Positions 26,101 through 35,520 of a DNA stretch of 54,300 bases are shown here, piece after piece. The notes under the pieces are model-generated. The model had not been told where the DNA came from, searched no databases, and saw only the letters and a list, made by a program, of their open reading frames with translations. Numbering within the stretch: position 1 is the stretch's first letter; each line of letters begins with the position of its first letter. Source of the DNA: Phocaeicola_A sp963625535 (GTDB taxonomy: Bacteria; Bacteroidota; Bacteroidia; Bacteroidales; Bacteroidaceae); NCBI GenBank assembly GCA_963625535.1, contig CAVFUK010000123.1, forward strand, positions 1 to 54,300, in the 5' to 3' direction. Made by a program: the position numbers and the translations under genes.

Positions 26101-28158
26101 ATGAAAAAAGGTTTTCTGACTAAGGTGCTTATGTGCCTGCTTGTTGGCAGCATGTTTGCATGCTCAGATGATGACAAGGACAACGTGGACGCTAACAGTC
26201 CTACTCCCGATGAGTTTAATCTCAGTACAGGGGAGACAGGTATCACTTTTGACCAAGAGGCGGTAATATTGGGTGTCGGTGGCAATGGCGCTTCCGAGAT
26301 GAGGGTTTCCTTTATGTATCTCCTCACCAATATGAAGCAACAGGTTACGGACAACACCAAGCTGTTGATTGTGCCGGAGCTTTCGAAGGAGTATGAGGAG
26401 GCCATCAAAACTGTGTATGAGAACGGGGGAATCGTTGGCGTGACCAATCCTTCGCAGACACAAATCACGAAATGGTTCGAGGAGGTAGATTGGGACAATG
26501 GCTTCATGCCTGGGAACGTAGATGATGCCCTGATGTTCTCGTTTGGCCAGGGCTTCCACTGCTGCGTAGTTTATGGACCTGACAACAAGGATATCTTTGT
26601 AGACGCTGCCGACGCGGCGAAGATGCCGGACAAGGATTCCGAGGGCTTCATCTTCAAGCCTCTCCTGGAAGCACAAGAGCCGGAGGTTAAGGACGAAGTA
26701 TCGTCCACTGATGGAAAATCTGACGGAACGGATGTGGTGGTGGACCTTGATAACTCCAAGTATCCCGATGTATACACCTACCTCAGCGCATGGGTGAATG
26801 AGGTGAACAAGAGCTTCAGTGAAAAGGATGTCGACGACGAGGAAGAGACAGCCAAGGTGAAACAGTTCATCTCTCAGAAGCTGACACGTGCCAATAGCGA
26901 TGGTGGCAAGTCGTCGGACGACGTCTCCGCAATGTTCTCCAAATATCCATACTCTACCGTTTTGCCTTTCTCGGCAAGTAAATACATTCGCCAGGTACTC
27001 TGGTCCGATCCTGACTCTATCCGTGGAGAGGGTACTGTCTCGCTGAACTTGAATATCTATCAGATTCATTGCTATGATGAGTCGAGCAGTGCCGGTGACT
27101 ATTACCTGATTAATATGTCCGCCGCCTTGGCAAGCGATAAAATGTATAGAGGAAAATGGGTGAATACGCATGGCGGGGTATGGAACCGACTCTGCGGCCT
27201 CTATGCCAAGAGCTTTACGGTGGATTGTCTCCCATGGAACAGCGCTACCGACGAGCCCTACTATAGCGATGATGTGGCCACGCTTAATTCACCCTCTCCG
27301 GAGACTTCTGTAGGCCAGACGGAATACATCACCAGTTCCTCATTTAGCCTAGGTCTCGACTTCTCGGTTTCTGCAGGAAAGAACTTCAAGAAGGACAAAG
27401 ACAATCAACCCGTCGGTGGCAATTTCCTTACTGCGGGCGTTACCATATCCGGCGGATGGAGTTGGACAGACAGCAAAAAACGTCAAATATCCGATACAGA
27501 CATCGGCAACATCAGCGGCTATTACGTTATCAATGGCCAACCTCAGAGCATCAGCCGGGTGGGTTGGAAGATGATATTCAATAATCTGCCCCAGTTCCAA
27601 TATTCTCAGTCTCGGGGATTTAATGAAGGCAATTCACAAACTTACCGCTCTACCAACTATTTGGACGCTTCCTGGATATGGTATGCGAGGAACGCGCGCG
27701 ACTATTCGACGGAATCTCCTATCAGTATAAAGATACGTACGCAAGCCTCTTATGGAGCTATGAGCTGGCTCTCAACCAAGGCCGATTTGATAGATCTTAC
27801 TTTTAACGACATAGCCTGCCTTGAGTATACCTTTAAGTTGATGCCTTTCTCGCGTGACAAGTGTGCCACCATTGACCTGCAAAACGACTTTACGGACGGA
27901 ACTGTCATTACCTCCGTAAGCGTCTACAAATTAGGTGGAAAGGAAGACGAGAAGGTTTGGTCGACCAATAGTAACCTGGAGCCGGGAAAGACCGTGACGA
28001 CATGTGCCCTCAAGATTACCGATAAGTATAAGGTGAAATTCACTACCTCTGCAGGTAAGGAATACCAGTACGACACGTACGATACGATGGAGCCGCAGTT
28101 TGGTCAAGCCAATACCATCTACAGTAGTGCCGATTTCAAGGTGGTTACAAATGAATAA
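26101..28158 (+). CDS. Leukocidin-family pore-forming lipoprotein, type A (copy 1)
   Basis: 685 residues from the ATG at 26101 (an earlier in-frame ATG at 26014 lies inside the upstream gene). Lipobox SMFAC (Cys21) followed by SDDDKD, an acidic surface-export signature. Residues about 40-200 form an N-terminal domain (TKLLIVPELS, YENGGIVGVTNPS, GFHCCVVYGPD). About 310-410 is a beta-sandwich; about 415-475 is an alternating stem-like hairpin with a charged tip (KNFKKDKDNQP). Then comes VGWKMIFNN (487-495) and RGFNEG, which matches the alpha-hemolysin VGWKVIFNN region and the WN that follows it. A further beta-rich domain (about 570-685) ends the protein. Family assignment is by motif reading only. 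Confidence 0.78.
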   Translation: MKKGFLTKVLMCLLVGSMFACSDDDKDNVDANSPTPDEFNLSTGETGITFDQEAVILGVGGNGASEMRVSFMYLLTNMKQQVTDNTKLLIVPELSKEYEEAIKTVYENGGIVGVTNPSQTQITKWFEEVDWDNGFMPGNVDDALMFSFGQGFHCCVVYGPDNKDIFVDAADAAKMPDKDSEGFIFKPLLEAQEPEVKDEVSSTDGKSDGTDVVVDLDNSKYPDVYTYLSAWVNEVNKSFSEKDVDDEEETAKVKQFISQKLTRANSDGGKSSDDVSAMFSKYPYSTVLPFSASKYIRQVLWSDPDSIRGEGTVSLNLNIYQIHCYDESSSAGDYYLINMSAALASDKMYRGKWVNTHGGVWNRLCGLYAKSFTVDCLPWNSATDEPYYSDDVATLNSPSPETSVGQTEYITSSSFSLGLDFSVSAGKNFKKDKDNQPVGGNFLTAGVTISGGWSWTDSKKRQISDTDIGNISGYYVINGQPQSISRVGWKMIFNNLPQFQYSQSRGFNEGNSQTYRSTNYLDASWIWYARNARDYSTESPISIKIRTQASYGAMSWLSTKADLIDLTFNDIACLEYTFKLMPFSRDKCATIDLQNDFTDGTVITSVSVYKLGGKEDEKVWSTNSNLEPGKTVTTCALKITDKYKVKFTTSAGKEYQYDTYDTMEPQFGQANTIYSSADFKVVTNE

Positions 28159-28178
28159 GAACATACATACACACAGTT

Positions 28179-30239
28179 ATGAAAACGTATAAGACCCTTC
28201 TGATACAACTGTTCGCAGTGTTGTTTACTGTCAGCATCTGCGCTTGCTCGGACGATGATAACGACGCTGTATCCACGACTCCTTCATCGAGCGATTTCAA
28301 TATTAACCGCGCAGAGACGGGCATAACCTTCGGCCAGGAAGCCGCGATAATGGGCATCACTGGCGATGATGCCATGAATGTGGCGATATCGTTGATATAT
28401 CTGATTCCTGATTTCAGTCAGAACGTGACGGACAATACGAAGTTGCTGATTGTGCCGGAGCTCTCCAAATCGTTTGAGGAGGAGATAACGAAGGTCTACA
28501 ACAACGGTGGTATAGTTGCCGTGACAGACCCCTCGCAGGAGCAACTCACTAAGTGGTTCGATGCTTACCATTGGGACGCTGGCATCGTGCCTGGAAATGT
28601 GGACGATGCACTACTCTTCTCTTTCGGCAAAGGTTTCCACTGCTGCTTGGTGTATGGCCCTGACAAAGAGAACGTGGTCATAGACTCTGAGGATATCGAG
28701 AATATGTCCGATAAGGATTCGGAGGACTTCATCTATAAAGACTTCTCCACCGATGGCGTGGTTACTGCAGAGGAGAAATCCACGAAAGCAGATGCGGAGG
28801 AAAGTTCAGACGATGACGATGTCGAGTACGTGTGGATAGACTTCCAGAACCCCAAGTACCCCGAGGTGTACTACTATCTCAGCTCTTGGATAGATGTTGT
28901 CAACAACGACTTTAGCAAAGCAGGCCTGACGGAGGACGAGGCGCAACAGGTAAAGCGGCAATTCCTCCAAAAGGTTACCCGCGCGGATAATAGTGGCACA
29001 CAAATGCAAGATGTGTCTGAGATATTCGCCCGGTATCCCTATTCCATCGTGGCACCTTTCACAGCAGAGGCCACAGTGCGTCAATTGGCTGGCGGCTCCG
29101 ACCCGGACAAGATTAAAGGTACAGGTGCCGTGACGCTCAGTTTCAATATCTACCAGATACACTGCTACGAGGATAAACCCGGGGCTGGTGATTACTACTT
29201 GGTCAATATGACCGCGGGACTGGCTAGCGCGGACATGTATAAGGGTAAATGGTGGAACCAACATAGCGGAACCTATGTGCGCATGTGTGGTTTCTATGCG
29301 AAGGAGTTCCAGGTGGAGTGCTCTCCGTGCCATCAATTCGAAGGCGGAACCTTGACTGATTCCTCCATACAACCTGTGCCTTATTACTCCGACGAAGTGC
29401 AGACCTTGGAGACTCCGAAACCTTTGACTACCGTGGGCCAGACTCAATATGACGATAGCTTCACATTCTCTATCGATGCCTCCGTATCCGTCTCTGGTGG
29501 CGTGAATGTGATGATGACTCCGTACTTCGAGGTTAATCCTAAACTCTCTTTCGGCTGGAATTGGTCTGAAAAGACTGTCCGCACCATATCCGACACGGAC
29601 ATCAGCAATATCTCAGGCGCATACGCAATGAATGGCGACGTAGTTAGTAAAGTGGGATGGAAACTGAAGTTCAACAACCTCCCCGAGTTTGATTGGTGGG
29701 AGAGTCGTGGCTTCAACGAAGGCAGCTCGCTGACTTACCGTTCCACCAACTATTTGCATGCCAATTGGGTGTGGCATCAAAAAGATGTGAAAGACGACTC
29801 CACACAAGACCCTATCGCTATCCATGTGAAAGTAAAGCCCACGTATGGAGCGCAGAGTTTCATCTCCACCTATGCAGATTGGGAAGAGCGTGAGTACAAC
29901 TTCGGTAGCGTCAATCAGGTCATCAACCTACGACCTTTCATCCGCGATAAATGCGCCGTCATCAACCTGAAGAACGATATGACCGAAAACGTTATAGGTG
30001 TTGAGGTATGGCAAAAGGGTGACAAAGACCACTTGGTATGGAACTACAAGACTACGCTGAAGCCAGACCAAAAGGTTACGACCGCTGCTCTGAAAGTCGA
30101 CGCTACCTATAATATATATGTAACGACCAAATCGAGCACCGGCGAGAAGAAGAAGTACCAGTGCCTGAACCGTCGGATAGAGTTCGACAGCGAGAACAAT
30201 ATGAACACGAGTATTAACTTCGAGCCTGTCGCCGACTGA
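28179..30239 (+). CDS. Leukocidin-family pore-forming lipoprotein, type B (copy 1)
   Basis: 686 residues; lipobox SICAC (Cys23) followed by SDDDND. Same domain order as its neighbours: N-terminal domain with TKLLIVPELS and GFHCCLVYGPD, cap-like sandwich (NIYQIHCYEDKPGAGDYYLV), the strand FYAKEFQVEC, the stem-like stretch DSFTFSIDASVSVSGG to KLSFGWNW with an uncharged tip (VNVMMTPYF), then KVGWKLKFNN (V492) with DWWESRGFNEG and YRSTNYLHANWVWH, and a C-terminal beta domain. It differs from type A in the stem tip and the linker after residue 180, and matches copy B2 closely. It begins 20 bp after A1, so the two are co-expressed. Staphylococcal leukocidins need an S and an F component; A and B could be such partners (inference). 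Confidence 0.78.
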   Translation: MKTYKTLLIQLFAVLFTVSICACSDDDNDAVSTTPSSSDFNINRAETGITFGQEAAIMGITGDDAMNVAISLIYLIPDFSQNVTDNTKLLIVPELSKSFEEEITKVYNNGGIVAVTDPSQEQLTKWFDAYHWDAGIVPGNVDDALLFSFGKGFHCCLVYGPDKENVVIDSEDIENMSDKDSEDFIYKDFSTDGVVTAEEKSTKADAEESSDDDDVEYVWIDFQNPKYPEVYYYLSSWIDVVNNDFSKAGLTEDEAQQVKRQFLQKVTRADNSGTQMQDVSEIFARYPYSIVAPFTAEATVRQLAGGSDPDKIKGTGAVTLSFNIYQIHCYEDKPGAGDYYLVNMTAGLASADMYKGKWWNQHSGTYVRMCGFYAKEFQVECSPCHQFEGGTLTDSSIQPVPYYSDEVQTLETPKPLTTVGQTQYDDSFTFSIDASVSVSGGVNVMMTPYFEVNPKLSFGWNWSEKTVRTISDTDISNISGAYAMNGDVVSKVGWKLKFNNLPEFDWWESRGFNEGSSLTYRSTNYLHANWVWHQKDVKDDSTQDPIAIHVKVKPTYGAQSFISTYADWEEREYNFGSVNQVINLRPFIRDKCAVINLKNDMTENVIGVEVWQKGDKDHLVWNYKTTLKPDQKVTTAALKVDATYNIYVTTKSSTGEKKKYQCLNRRIEFDSENNMNTSINFEPVAD

Positions 30240-30544
30240 TATGGTTAGCCATACGTTAACGATAGCCCGACATACCTGTATATATTAGGTATATCAGTCT
30301 ATTCTGAACCATCAATAGGTCTCAACCTTATATAATTTGACTCTATCGGAAGATAATTGTTCAAAAAATACCGAAATATAGTTGGAGATACCATAAATGA
30401 TGTATATTTGCAGAACCAAACAATGTCTCATCTGCATTGATTGTCGACAGAAGGCATGATGATACACGTGGTAAGTTAACGTTGGGCTAGGCCTAATCAC
30501 CTTTGTAACCCAATAATTGTTGAACACCATAAAACAAAAACGAA
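30240..30544. other. Intergenic region between the two A-B pairs
   Basis: A 305-bp stretch without a gene. It is AT-rich and holds the promoter at 30382-30410. No obvious strong terminator hairpin is visible behind copy B1. Confidence 0.5.
30382..30410 (+). promoter_or_regulatory. Promoter of the second A-B pair
   Basis: TATATTTG (30403-30410) is a perfect TAnnTTTG, with TTG at 30382-30384 (18 nt apart). It predicts a leader of about 130 nt. It makes the second pair a separate transcription unit. Confidence 0.7.
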
Positions 30545-32623
30545 ATGAAAACAAAGAAGTATTTTCTCACTAAGCTGCTTGCATTACTGATTATTGGCGG
30601 CATGTTTGCATGTTCGGACGATGAGAATGATAACGTGAGTGTGAATACTCCTACTGCTGATGAGTTTAACCTCAACGATGAAGGAACAGGAGTTACCTTC
30701 GATCAGGAGGCGGTGATTCTGGGCGTAAGTGGCAACAGCGCTACCGACATGGGAGTGTCCCTGATGTATCTGCTCACTGACATTAAACAGGAGGTGACGG
30801 ACAACACCAAACTGTTGATTGTGCCGGAGCTCTCGAGCAAGTATGAGAAAGAGATTAAGACAGTATATGAGAATGGTGGTGTCGTAGCCGTGACCAATCC
30901 TTCCGAATCGCAGATCTTGAAATGGTTCGAAGACGTGGATTGGAAAGATGGTTTTATGCCGGGTCATGTGGACGACGCGCTGATGTTCTCGTTCGGCCAA
31001 GGTTTCCACTGCTGCGTGGTTTATGGTCCCGATAACGAAGATATTGCCGTTGACTCTACGGATGTGGCCAATATGCCTGACAAGGATTCGGAAGGTTTTA
31101 TCTTTAAACCCCTCTTGGAGGCTCAGGCTCCGGTGACCGTGAAGTCAACAGGCGTGGATGCAAGCTCCGCCGGCGAGGATGTATGGACTGACTTTGAGAA
31201 CTCCAAGTATCCGGCTGTCTACTCTTACCTCAGTTCGTGGCTGAACACCGTGAACAAGAGTTTTGAAGAAAAGGATGTTGTGGACGAGGACGAAGCTGAA
31301 AAGGTGAAACAACTCTTTGCCCAGAAAGTTACCCGTGCCGACGGTGACAAGGCGGACAATGACGTGTCACTTCTGTTCTCGAAATACACATATTCTGTGG
31401 TGTTGCCTTTTCATGCCAGTGCGCAACAGTACGAGGTGTTGTGGTCTGATCCGGACTACATCACGGGCGATGGTTCTGTGTCAGTCAATCTCAATATTTA
31501 CCAGATTCATGTCTATGACGATGCACCGGGTGCGGGAGACTATTACTTGGTGAATATGTCTGCCGCCTTGGAGAGTGATAGAATGTATAAAGGCAAATGG
31601 GTGAACAAGCATGGATGGGTATGGGTTCGTCTCTGTGGCTACTACGCAATGGCTTTTGCTGTGGATTGCATCCCATGGAACACTTCCACAGATGCCCCCT
31701 TTACCAACGACGATGTTGAGTTTGTGGGTTCTACATCTCCTGAGACTACTCAAGGCGAGACGGTATACACCACTGAATCCTCATTCAGCCTCAACGTCAC
31801 AGCCTCCGTTTCGGCTGGCCATAATTTTAAGAAATCCGACTATAATCCGGTAGGTAAGGGTAATTTCATGAACGGCGGTCTTACTGTCGCTGCAGGGTGG
31901 TCTTGGACCGACAGCAAAAGTCGTAACGTTTCCGATACTGATATCTCTAACACAAGCGGTGCGTATGCCGTGAACGGACAGGCTCAACCGGTTGCCAGGG
32001 CTGGTTGGAAGATGGTATTCAACAACTATCCTAAGTTCGAATTCTGGGGAAACGATTGTGGTTATAACGAAGGTAAATCACAGACCTATCGTTCTACCAA
32101 CTATCTGGACGCTTCTTGGATTTGGCGTGCGAAATATGCGAAAGACTTCTCGTCGAGGTCGCCTATCGCTATCAAGGTACGTACGCAGCCCACCTATGGA
32201 TCGATGGTATTCTGGGGAACCGAAGAGGACTTGGAGTACCACACTTATAACCACTTTGGCGCTTTTGATTACACCTTCTACCTGAATTCTTTCTCACGTG
32301 ACAGATGCAGCACCATCGAGATTGAGAACGATTTTGAGGACGGCAAATCCATCACTGGCGTTGAGATCAAGAGAATCCATAAGTCCACTGACTCGGTGTA
32401 CGTTCCTTGGTACAAGTTGGTTTGGTCTACTGAGAAGACCGTCATACCGGGTAAATCTGTCACTACTGGGGCTTTGAGTGTCGCGGATACCTATTATGTA
32501 TATATTACTACCGATGATGGCCATCGATATAAGTATTGTAAACTTGGAAGTGAGGTGAAGACTTTGGAAGAAGGAACGACCAATACCGTTTATTGTAGCA
32601 CCGACTTCAAGATGATTGAATAA
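30545..32623 (+). CDS. Leukocidin-family pore-forming lipoprotein, type A (copy 2)
   Basis: 692 residues; lipobox GMFAC (Cys23) followed by SDDEND. It is most like copy A1: both share FNLxxxxTGxTFDQEAVILGV, YENGG, GFMPG, FSFGQGFHCCVVYGPDN, KDSEGFIFKPLLEAQ, and a charged stem tip (HNFKKSDYNP). The leukocidin motif reads AGWKMVFNN (486-494), the first Val being Ala, followed by CGYNEG and YRSTNYLDASWIW. First gene of the second A-B pair, 38 bp before B2. Confidence 0.78.
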   Translation: MKTKKYFLTKLLALLIIGGMFACSDDENDNVSVNTPTADEFNLNDEGTGVTFDQEAVILGVSGNSATDMGVSLMYLLTDIKQEVTDNTKLLIVPELSSKYEKEIKTVYENGGVVAVTNPSESQILKWFEDVDWKDGFMPGHVDDALMFSFGQGFHCCVVYGPDNEDIAVDSTDVANMPDKDSEGFIFKPLLEAQAPVTVKSTGVDASSAGEDVWTDFENSKYPAVYSYLSSWLNTVNKSFEEKDVVDEDEAEKVKQLFAQKVTRADGDKADNDVSLLFSKYTYSVVLPFHASAQQYEVLWSDPDYITGDGSVSVNLNIYQIHVYDDAPGAGDYYLVNMSAALESDRMYKGKWVNKHGWVWVRLCGYYAMAFAVDCIPWNTSTDAPFTNDDVEFVGSTSPETTQGETVYTTESSFSLNVTASVSAGHNFKKSDYNPVGKGNFMNGGLTVAAGWSWTDSKSRNVSDTDISNTSGAYAVNGQAQPVARAGWKMVFNNYPKFEFWGNDCGYNEGKSQTYRSTNYLDASWIWRAKYAKDFSSRSPIAIKVRTQPTYGSMVFWGTEEDLEYHTYNHFGAFDYTFYLNSFSRDRCSTIEIENDFEDGKSITGVEIKRIHKSTDSVYVPWYKLVWSTEKTVIPGKSVTTGALSVADTYYVYITTDDGHRYKYCKLGSEVKTLEEGTTNTVYCSTDFKMIE

Positions 32624-32661
32624 TTAGTATAAACCTGCAAACTGCATAAACATATAAAGTT

Positions 32662-34716
32662 ATGAAAACGTATAGTAAACTGCTGGCAAGTCTATTCGCA
32701 ATGCTGCTTGTTGTTAGCATTGGCGCATGCTCAGACGACGATGATGTGGCTGCTGTGTACAACCCGTCAACAGATGAATTCAATATCAACCGGACGGAGA
32801 CAGGTGTGACTTTCGATCAGGAAGCCGTTATCCTTGGCGTCAATGGTGAAGATGCTAAGAATGTTGCTATCTCTCTGATATATTTGCTCCCGAACATCAA
32901 TACGGAAGTGACCGATAATACCAAGTTGTTGGTTGTGCCGGAGCTCGCAGAGGTATATCAGAAAGACATTATGAAAGTCTATGATAACGGAGGTGTCATT
33001 GCCGTTACCGATCCTTCACAGACTCAGCTCAAACAGTGGTTCGATCTCTTCAACTGGGATGCGGGTATCGTTCCGGATAACGTGGATGATGCCTTGATGT
33101 TCTCTTTCGGTAAGGGATTTCACTGCTGTTTGGTCTACGGACCGGACAATAAGGCTGTGCTTCTCGACTCATTGTCTGACGATGAACTGTTGGCAAAGGA
33201 TACGGAGGACGTGTCTACCAAAGCCTCTGCGCCTACAGGAAACGTGGTGACACAGGAAGAGATTCCTACCAGAGCTGAGGTCGAGTCAAGTTCTGATGAT
33301 ACGGAATACATTTGGATTGATTTCCAGAACCCCAAGTACCCTGAAGTGTACAACTACCTCACTCCTTGGGTGGAAGCCTTGAACAATGATTTCAGTAACA
33401 CCGGCATAACCGACGATGAGGCACAACAGGTGAAACAGCAGTTCCTCCAGAAGACCACACGCACTAGCGACAGCGATAAGCTGCAAGACGTGTCGCAGAT
33501 ATTCGCCAGATACCCTTACACGGTCATCGCTCCGTTTACCGCCAATGCGGAGGTTCGCTGGTTGGCAGGAGACTCTGATCCAGACATTATTAAAGGTACG
33601 GGCGCTGTCACTCTCTGCTTCAATATCTATCAGATACACTGCTATCAGGATCAACCTGGCGCAGGCGACTACTACCTGGTTAATATGACAGCCGGTTTGG
33701 CAAGTGCTGACATGTACAAAGGCAAATGGTGGAACCAACATTCAGGAACCTATGTACGCGTCTGCGGCCTTTACGCAAAAGACTTTCAGGTGGCCTGCAT
33801 CCCTTATCATCAGAAAAAGGATGGCTCGAATCCTAGACCGTATTCAGCCGACGAAGTAGAGGTTGTGGGAACACCGAAGCCTCTTACAACAGTGGGCCAG
33901 ACCCGCTACGACGACAGCTTCACGTTCTCGTTGGATGCCTCTCTGTCAGTATCAGGTGGTAAGTCTATGATGATGAATAAATACGTGATGGTAGAACCAA
34001 AGATATCCTTGGGCTGGGAATGGACCGAAACGACCGTTCGCAACATTTCCGATACGGACATCCGCAACATCTCAGGAGGCACCGTAATCGCTGGCACCAT
34101 CGCTTGGGCTTTGGCATGGAAGATGCAGTTCAACAACCTCCCCGAGTTTGATTGGGGTGAGAGACGTGGCTTCAATGAGGGTAACTCACTGGCATATCGC
34201 TCCACAAACTATCTGCATGCCAATTGGGTGTGGCATCTCGAGAATGTGTCTGATGACTCCACGGAAGATCCAATCGCTATTCGTGTGCAGACAGCGGCAA
34301 CGTATGGAGCGCAGAGTTTCATTACTACTTACGCTGACCACGAGGAACGTACGTTCCGATATGGCTGCACCGACCAGATTATCAACTTGAAGCCTTTCAG
34401 TCGCGATAAATGCGGTACCATCACGTTGGAGAATAACTTCGATAAAGAGGCTATTATGAACGTGAAGGTCTACAAGCAAGAGAAGCAGAACAACACTTAC
34501 GTCGATGGCGATTTGGTATGGTCGACAAACAACACGCTGAAGACTGGTAAGAAGGTCACCACTCCGGCCTTGAAGATTGCTGACACATACACCGTTTACC
34601 TTACCACCAATGATGGTAAGAAGTACAAGTACAGCAATCATCCGACACTGACAATTGAGTTGGGACTGGATAACGTTGTTTACAGTAAGACAGACTTCTC
34701 CGAGGTGCAACAATAA
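32662..34716 (+). CDS. Leukocidin-family pore-forming lipoprotein, type B (copy 2)
   Basis: 684 residues; lipobox SIGAC (Cys23) followed by SDDDD. It pairs with B1: shared FNINRxETGxTF, DWDAGIVP-like FNWDAGIVPDNVDDALMFSFGKGF, EYIWIDFQNPKYPEVYNYL, GTGAVTLCFNIYQIHCY, KGKWWNQHSGTYVR, and an uncharged stem tip (SMMMNKYVMVEP). The signature is degenerate at its start, LAWKMQFNN around Trp486, followed by DWGERRGFNEG. Its last about 20 codons and its terminator reappear in the mosaic at 35731-35855. Confidence 0.78.
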   Translation: MKTYSKLLASLFAMLLVVSIGACSDDDDVAAVYNPSTDEFNINRTETGVTFDQEAVILGVNGEDAKNVAISLIYLLPNINTEVTDNTKLLVVPELAEVYQKDIMKVYDNGGVIAVTDPSQTQLKQWFDLFNWDAGIVPDNVDDALMFSFGKGFHCCLVYGPDNKAVLLDSLSDDELLAKDTEDVSTKASAPTGNVVTQEEIPTRAEVESSSDDTEYIWIDFQNPKYPEVYNYLTPWVEALNNDFSNTGITDDEAQQVKQQFLQKTTRTSDSDKLQDVSQIFARYPYTVIAPFTANAEVRWLAGDSDPDIIKGTGAVTLCFNIYQIHCYQDQPGAGDYYLVNMTAGLASADMYKGKWWNQHSGTYVRVCGLYAKDFQVACIPYHQKKDGSNPRPYSADEVEVVGTPKPLTTVGQTRYDDSFTFSLDASLSVSGGKSMMMNKYVMVEPKISLGWEWTETTVRNISDTDIRNISGGTVIAGTIAWALAWKMQFNNLPEFDWGERRGFNEGNSLAYRSTNYLHANWVWHLENVSDDSTEDPIAIRVQTAATYGAQSFITTYADHEERTFRYGCTDQIINLKPFSRDKCGTITLENNFDKEAIMNVKVYKQEKQNNTYVDGDLVWSTNNTLKTGKKVTTPALKIADTYTVYLTTNDGKKYKYSNHPTLTIELGLDNVVYSKTDFSEVQQ

Positions 34717-34740
34717 GAGTCCGTAGCGGCTCTAAGTAAA

Positions 34741-34775
34741 ATAGCCCGGCATACTCCAGTAGTATGTCGGGCTAT
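34741..34775 (+). terminator. Terminator of the second A-B pair
   Basis: Arms ATAGCCCG-g-CATACT (34741-34755) and AGTATG-t-CGGGCTAT (34761-34775), one G-T step and a 5-nt loop, followed by TTG. A diverged copy of this hairpin is at 35823-35855. Confidence 0.8.
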
Positions 34776-34850
34776 TTGTGCACTCGGTGGAATGTCTATG
34801 TTTTCGCCGTAATCTCACTTTTTTATCCCAGAAAGGTTGCGGATAACTCA

Positions 34851-34878
34851 AAATGCACTATCTTCGCCATTACAATAA
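34851..34878 (+). repeat. 28-bp repeat, copy 1 (promoter-like)
   Basis: Identical over 28 bp to 45524-45551, with a further diverged match of about 20 bp (CGTAAAAGTT shared). It contains TATCTTCG (34859-34866), one base off TAnnTTTG. It lies about 100 bp upstream of the truncated gene at 34981. Confidence 0.7.
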
Positions 34879-34980
34879 TGTTTTAGCGTAAAAGTTTATG
34901 GCTATTATTGTACTTATTGCTATGAAAAACACTCGTTATTCAGTCCAATATCATTATAATGTTTATCTTAAATCCGGGTT

Positions 34981-35520
34981 ATGAGGTATTTGTCTATACT
35001 TTTCTCTTTGTTACTGTTTCAACCTTTGTGGTCTTCTCCTTATGGAACTGATATTGAAAAACTTCTGAATCGACTCGATTCAATCATTGGTTGTAAAGAT
35101 GCTTTTCTGGAAATTAAGGAACAGAAAATAGAGCAACTTCGCATGCAGTCGTTCCACGTGCATACAGATGAGGAAAGGTACTGGGTGAACAAGAGATTTT
35201 ATGACGAATACTTTGTCTACAATGCCGACTCTGCCATGGTTTATGCGAACTCAAATTTGGAGATATCCAATCGGTTGGGTCGGAAAGACTGGCAAGCCGA
35301 GTGGCGGATAAAGAAATCTTTTCTGCTATCGGCCACTGGATTACTGAAAGAAGCTCAAGACGTGTTGTATGGCATTGACGGGAATCAACTTTCACATGAC
35401 CTTCAAATAGAGTATTATGGCCAGATGATGTACCTCTATTCTCATTTAGGTCAGTATTCAAGACACGATATGTGGAGTTTCAAGTCAAAGGGCAGAAGTG
35501 GTGCAACTTTATGTCGCTGA
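34981..35520 (+). pseudogene. Truncated DUF6377-type TPR regulator (N-terminal part only)
   Basis: The ORF of 179 codons starts with a signal peptide (about 1-18) and the TDIEKLLNRLDSIIG, EEIKEQKIEQLR-like and DEERYWVNKRFYDEYFVYNADSAM segments, as I remember for DUF6377 proteins of Bacteroidetes, which have TPR-like helices, a membrane segment and a C-terminal coiled coil/DNA-binding part in about 500-550 residues. Homology stops after YLYSHLGQYS (about residue 161); the last 18 codons read into unrelated DNA that in another frame is a GH3 fragment. So this is a remnant, or the product of a misassembly close to the N gap. Confidence 0.6.

Noticed and set aside
26101..34716. SusE/SusF-type glycan-binding lipoproteins or MACPF toxins (BSAP-like) as identity of the four lipoproteins
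   Set aside because: No SusCD neighbours in the same unit and no MACPF signature; the VGWKxxFNN and stem pattern fit leukocidins instead.
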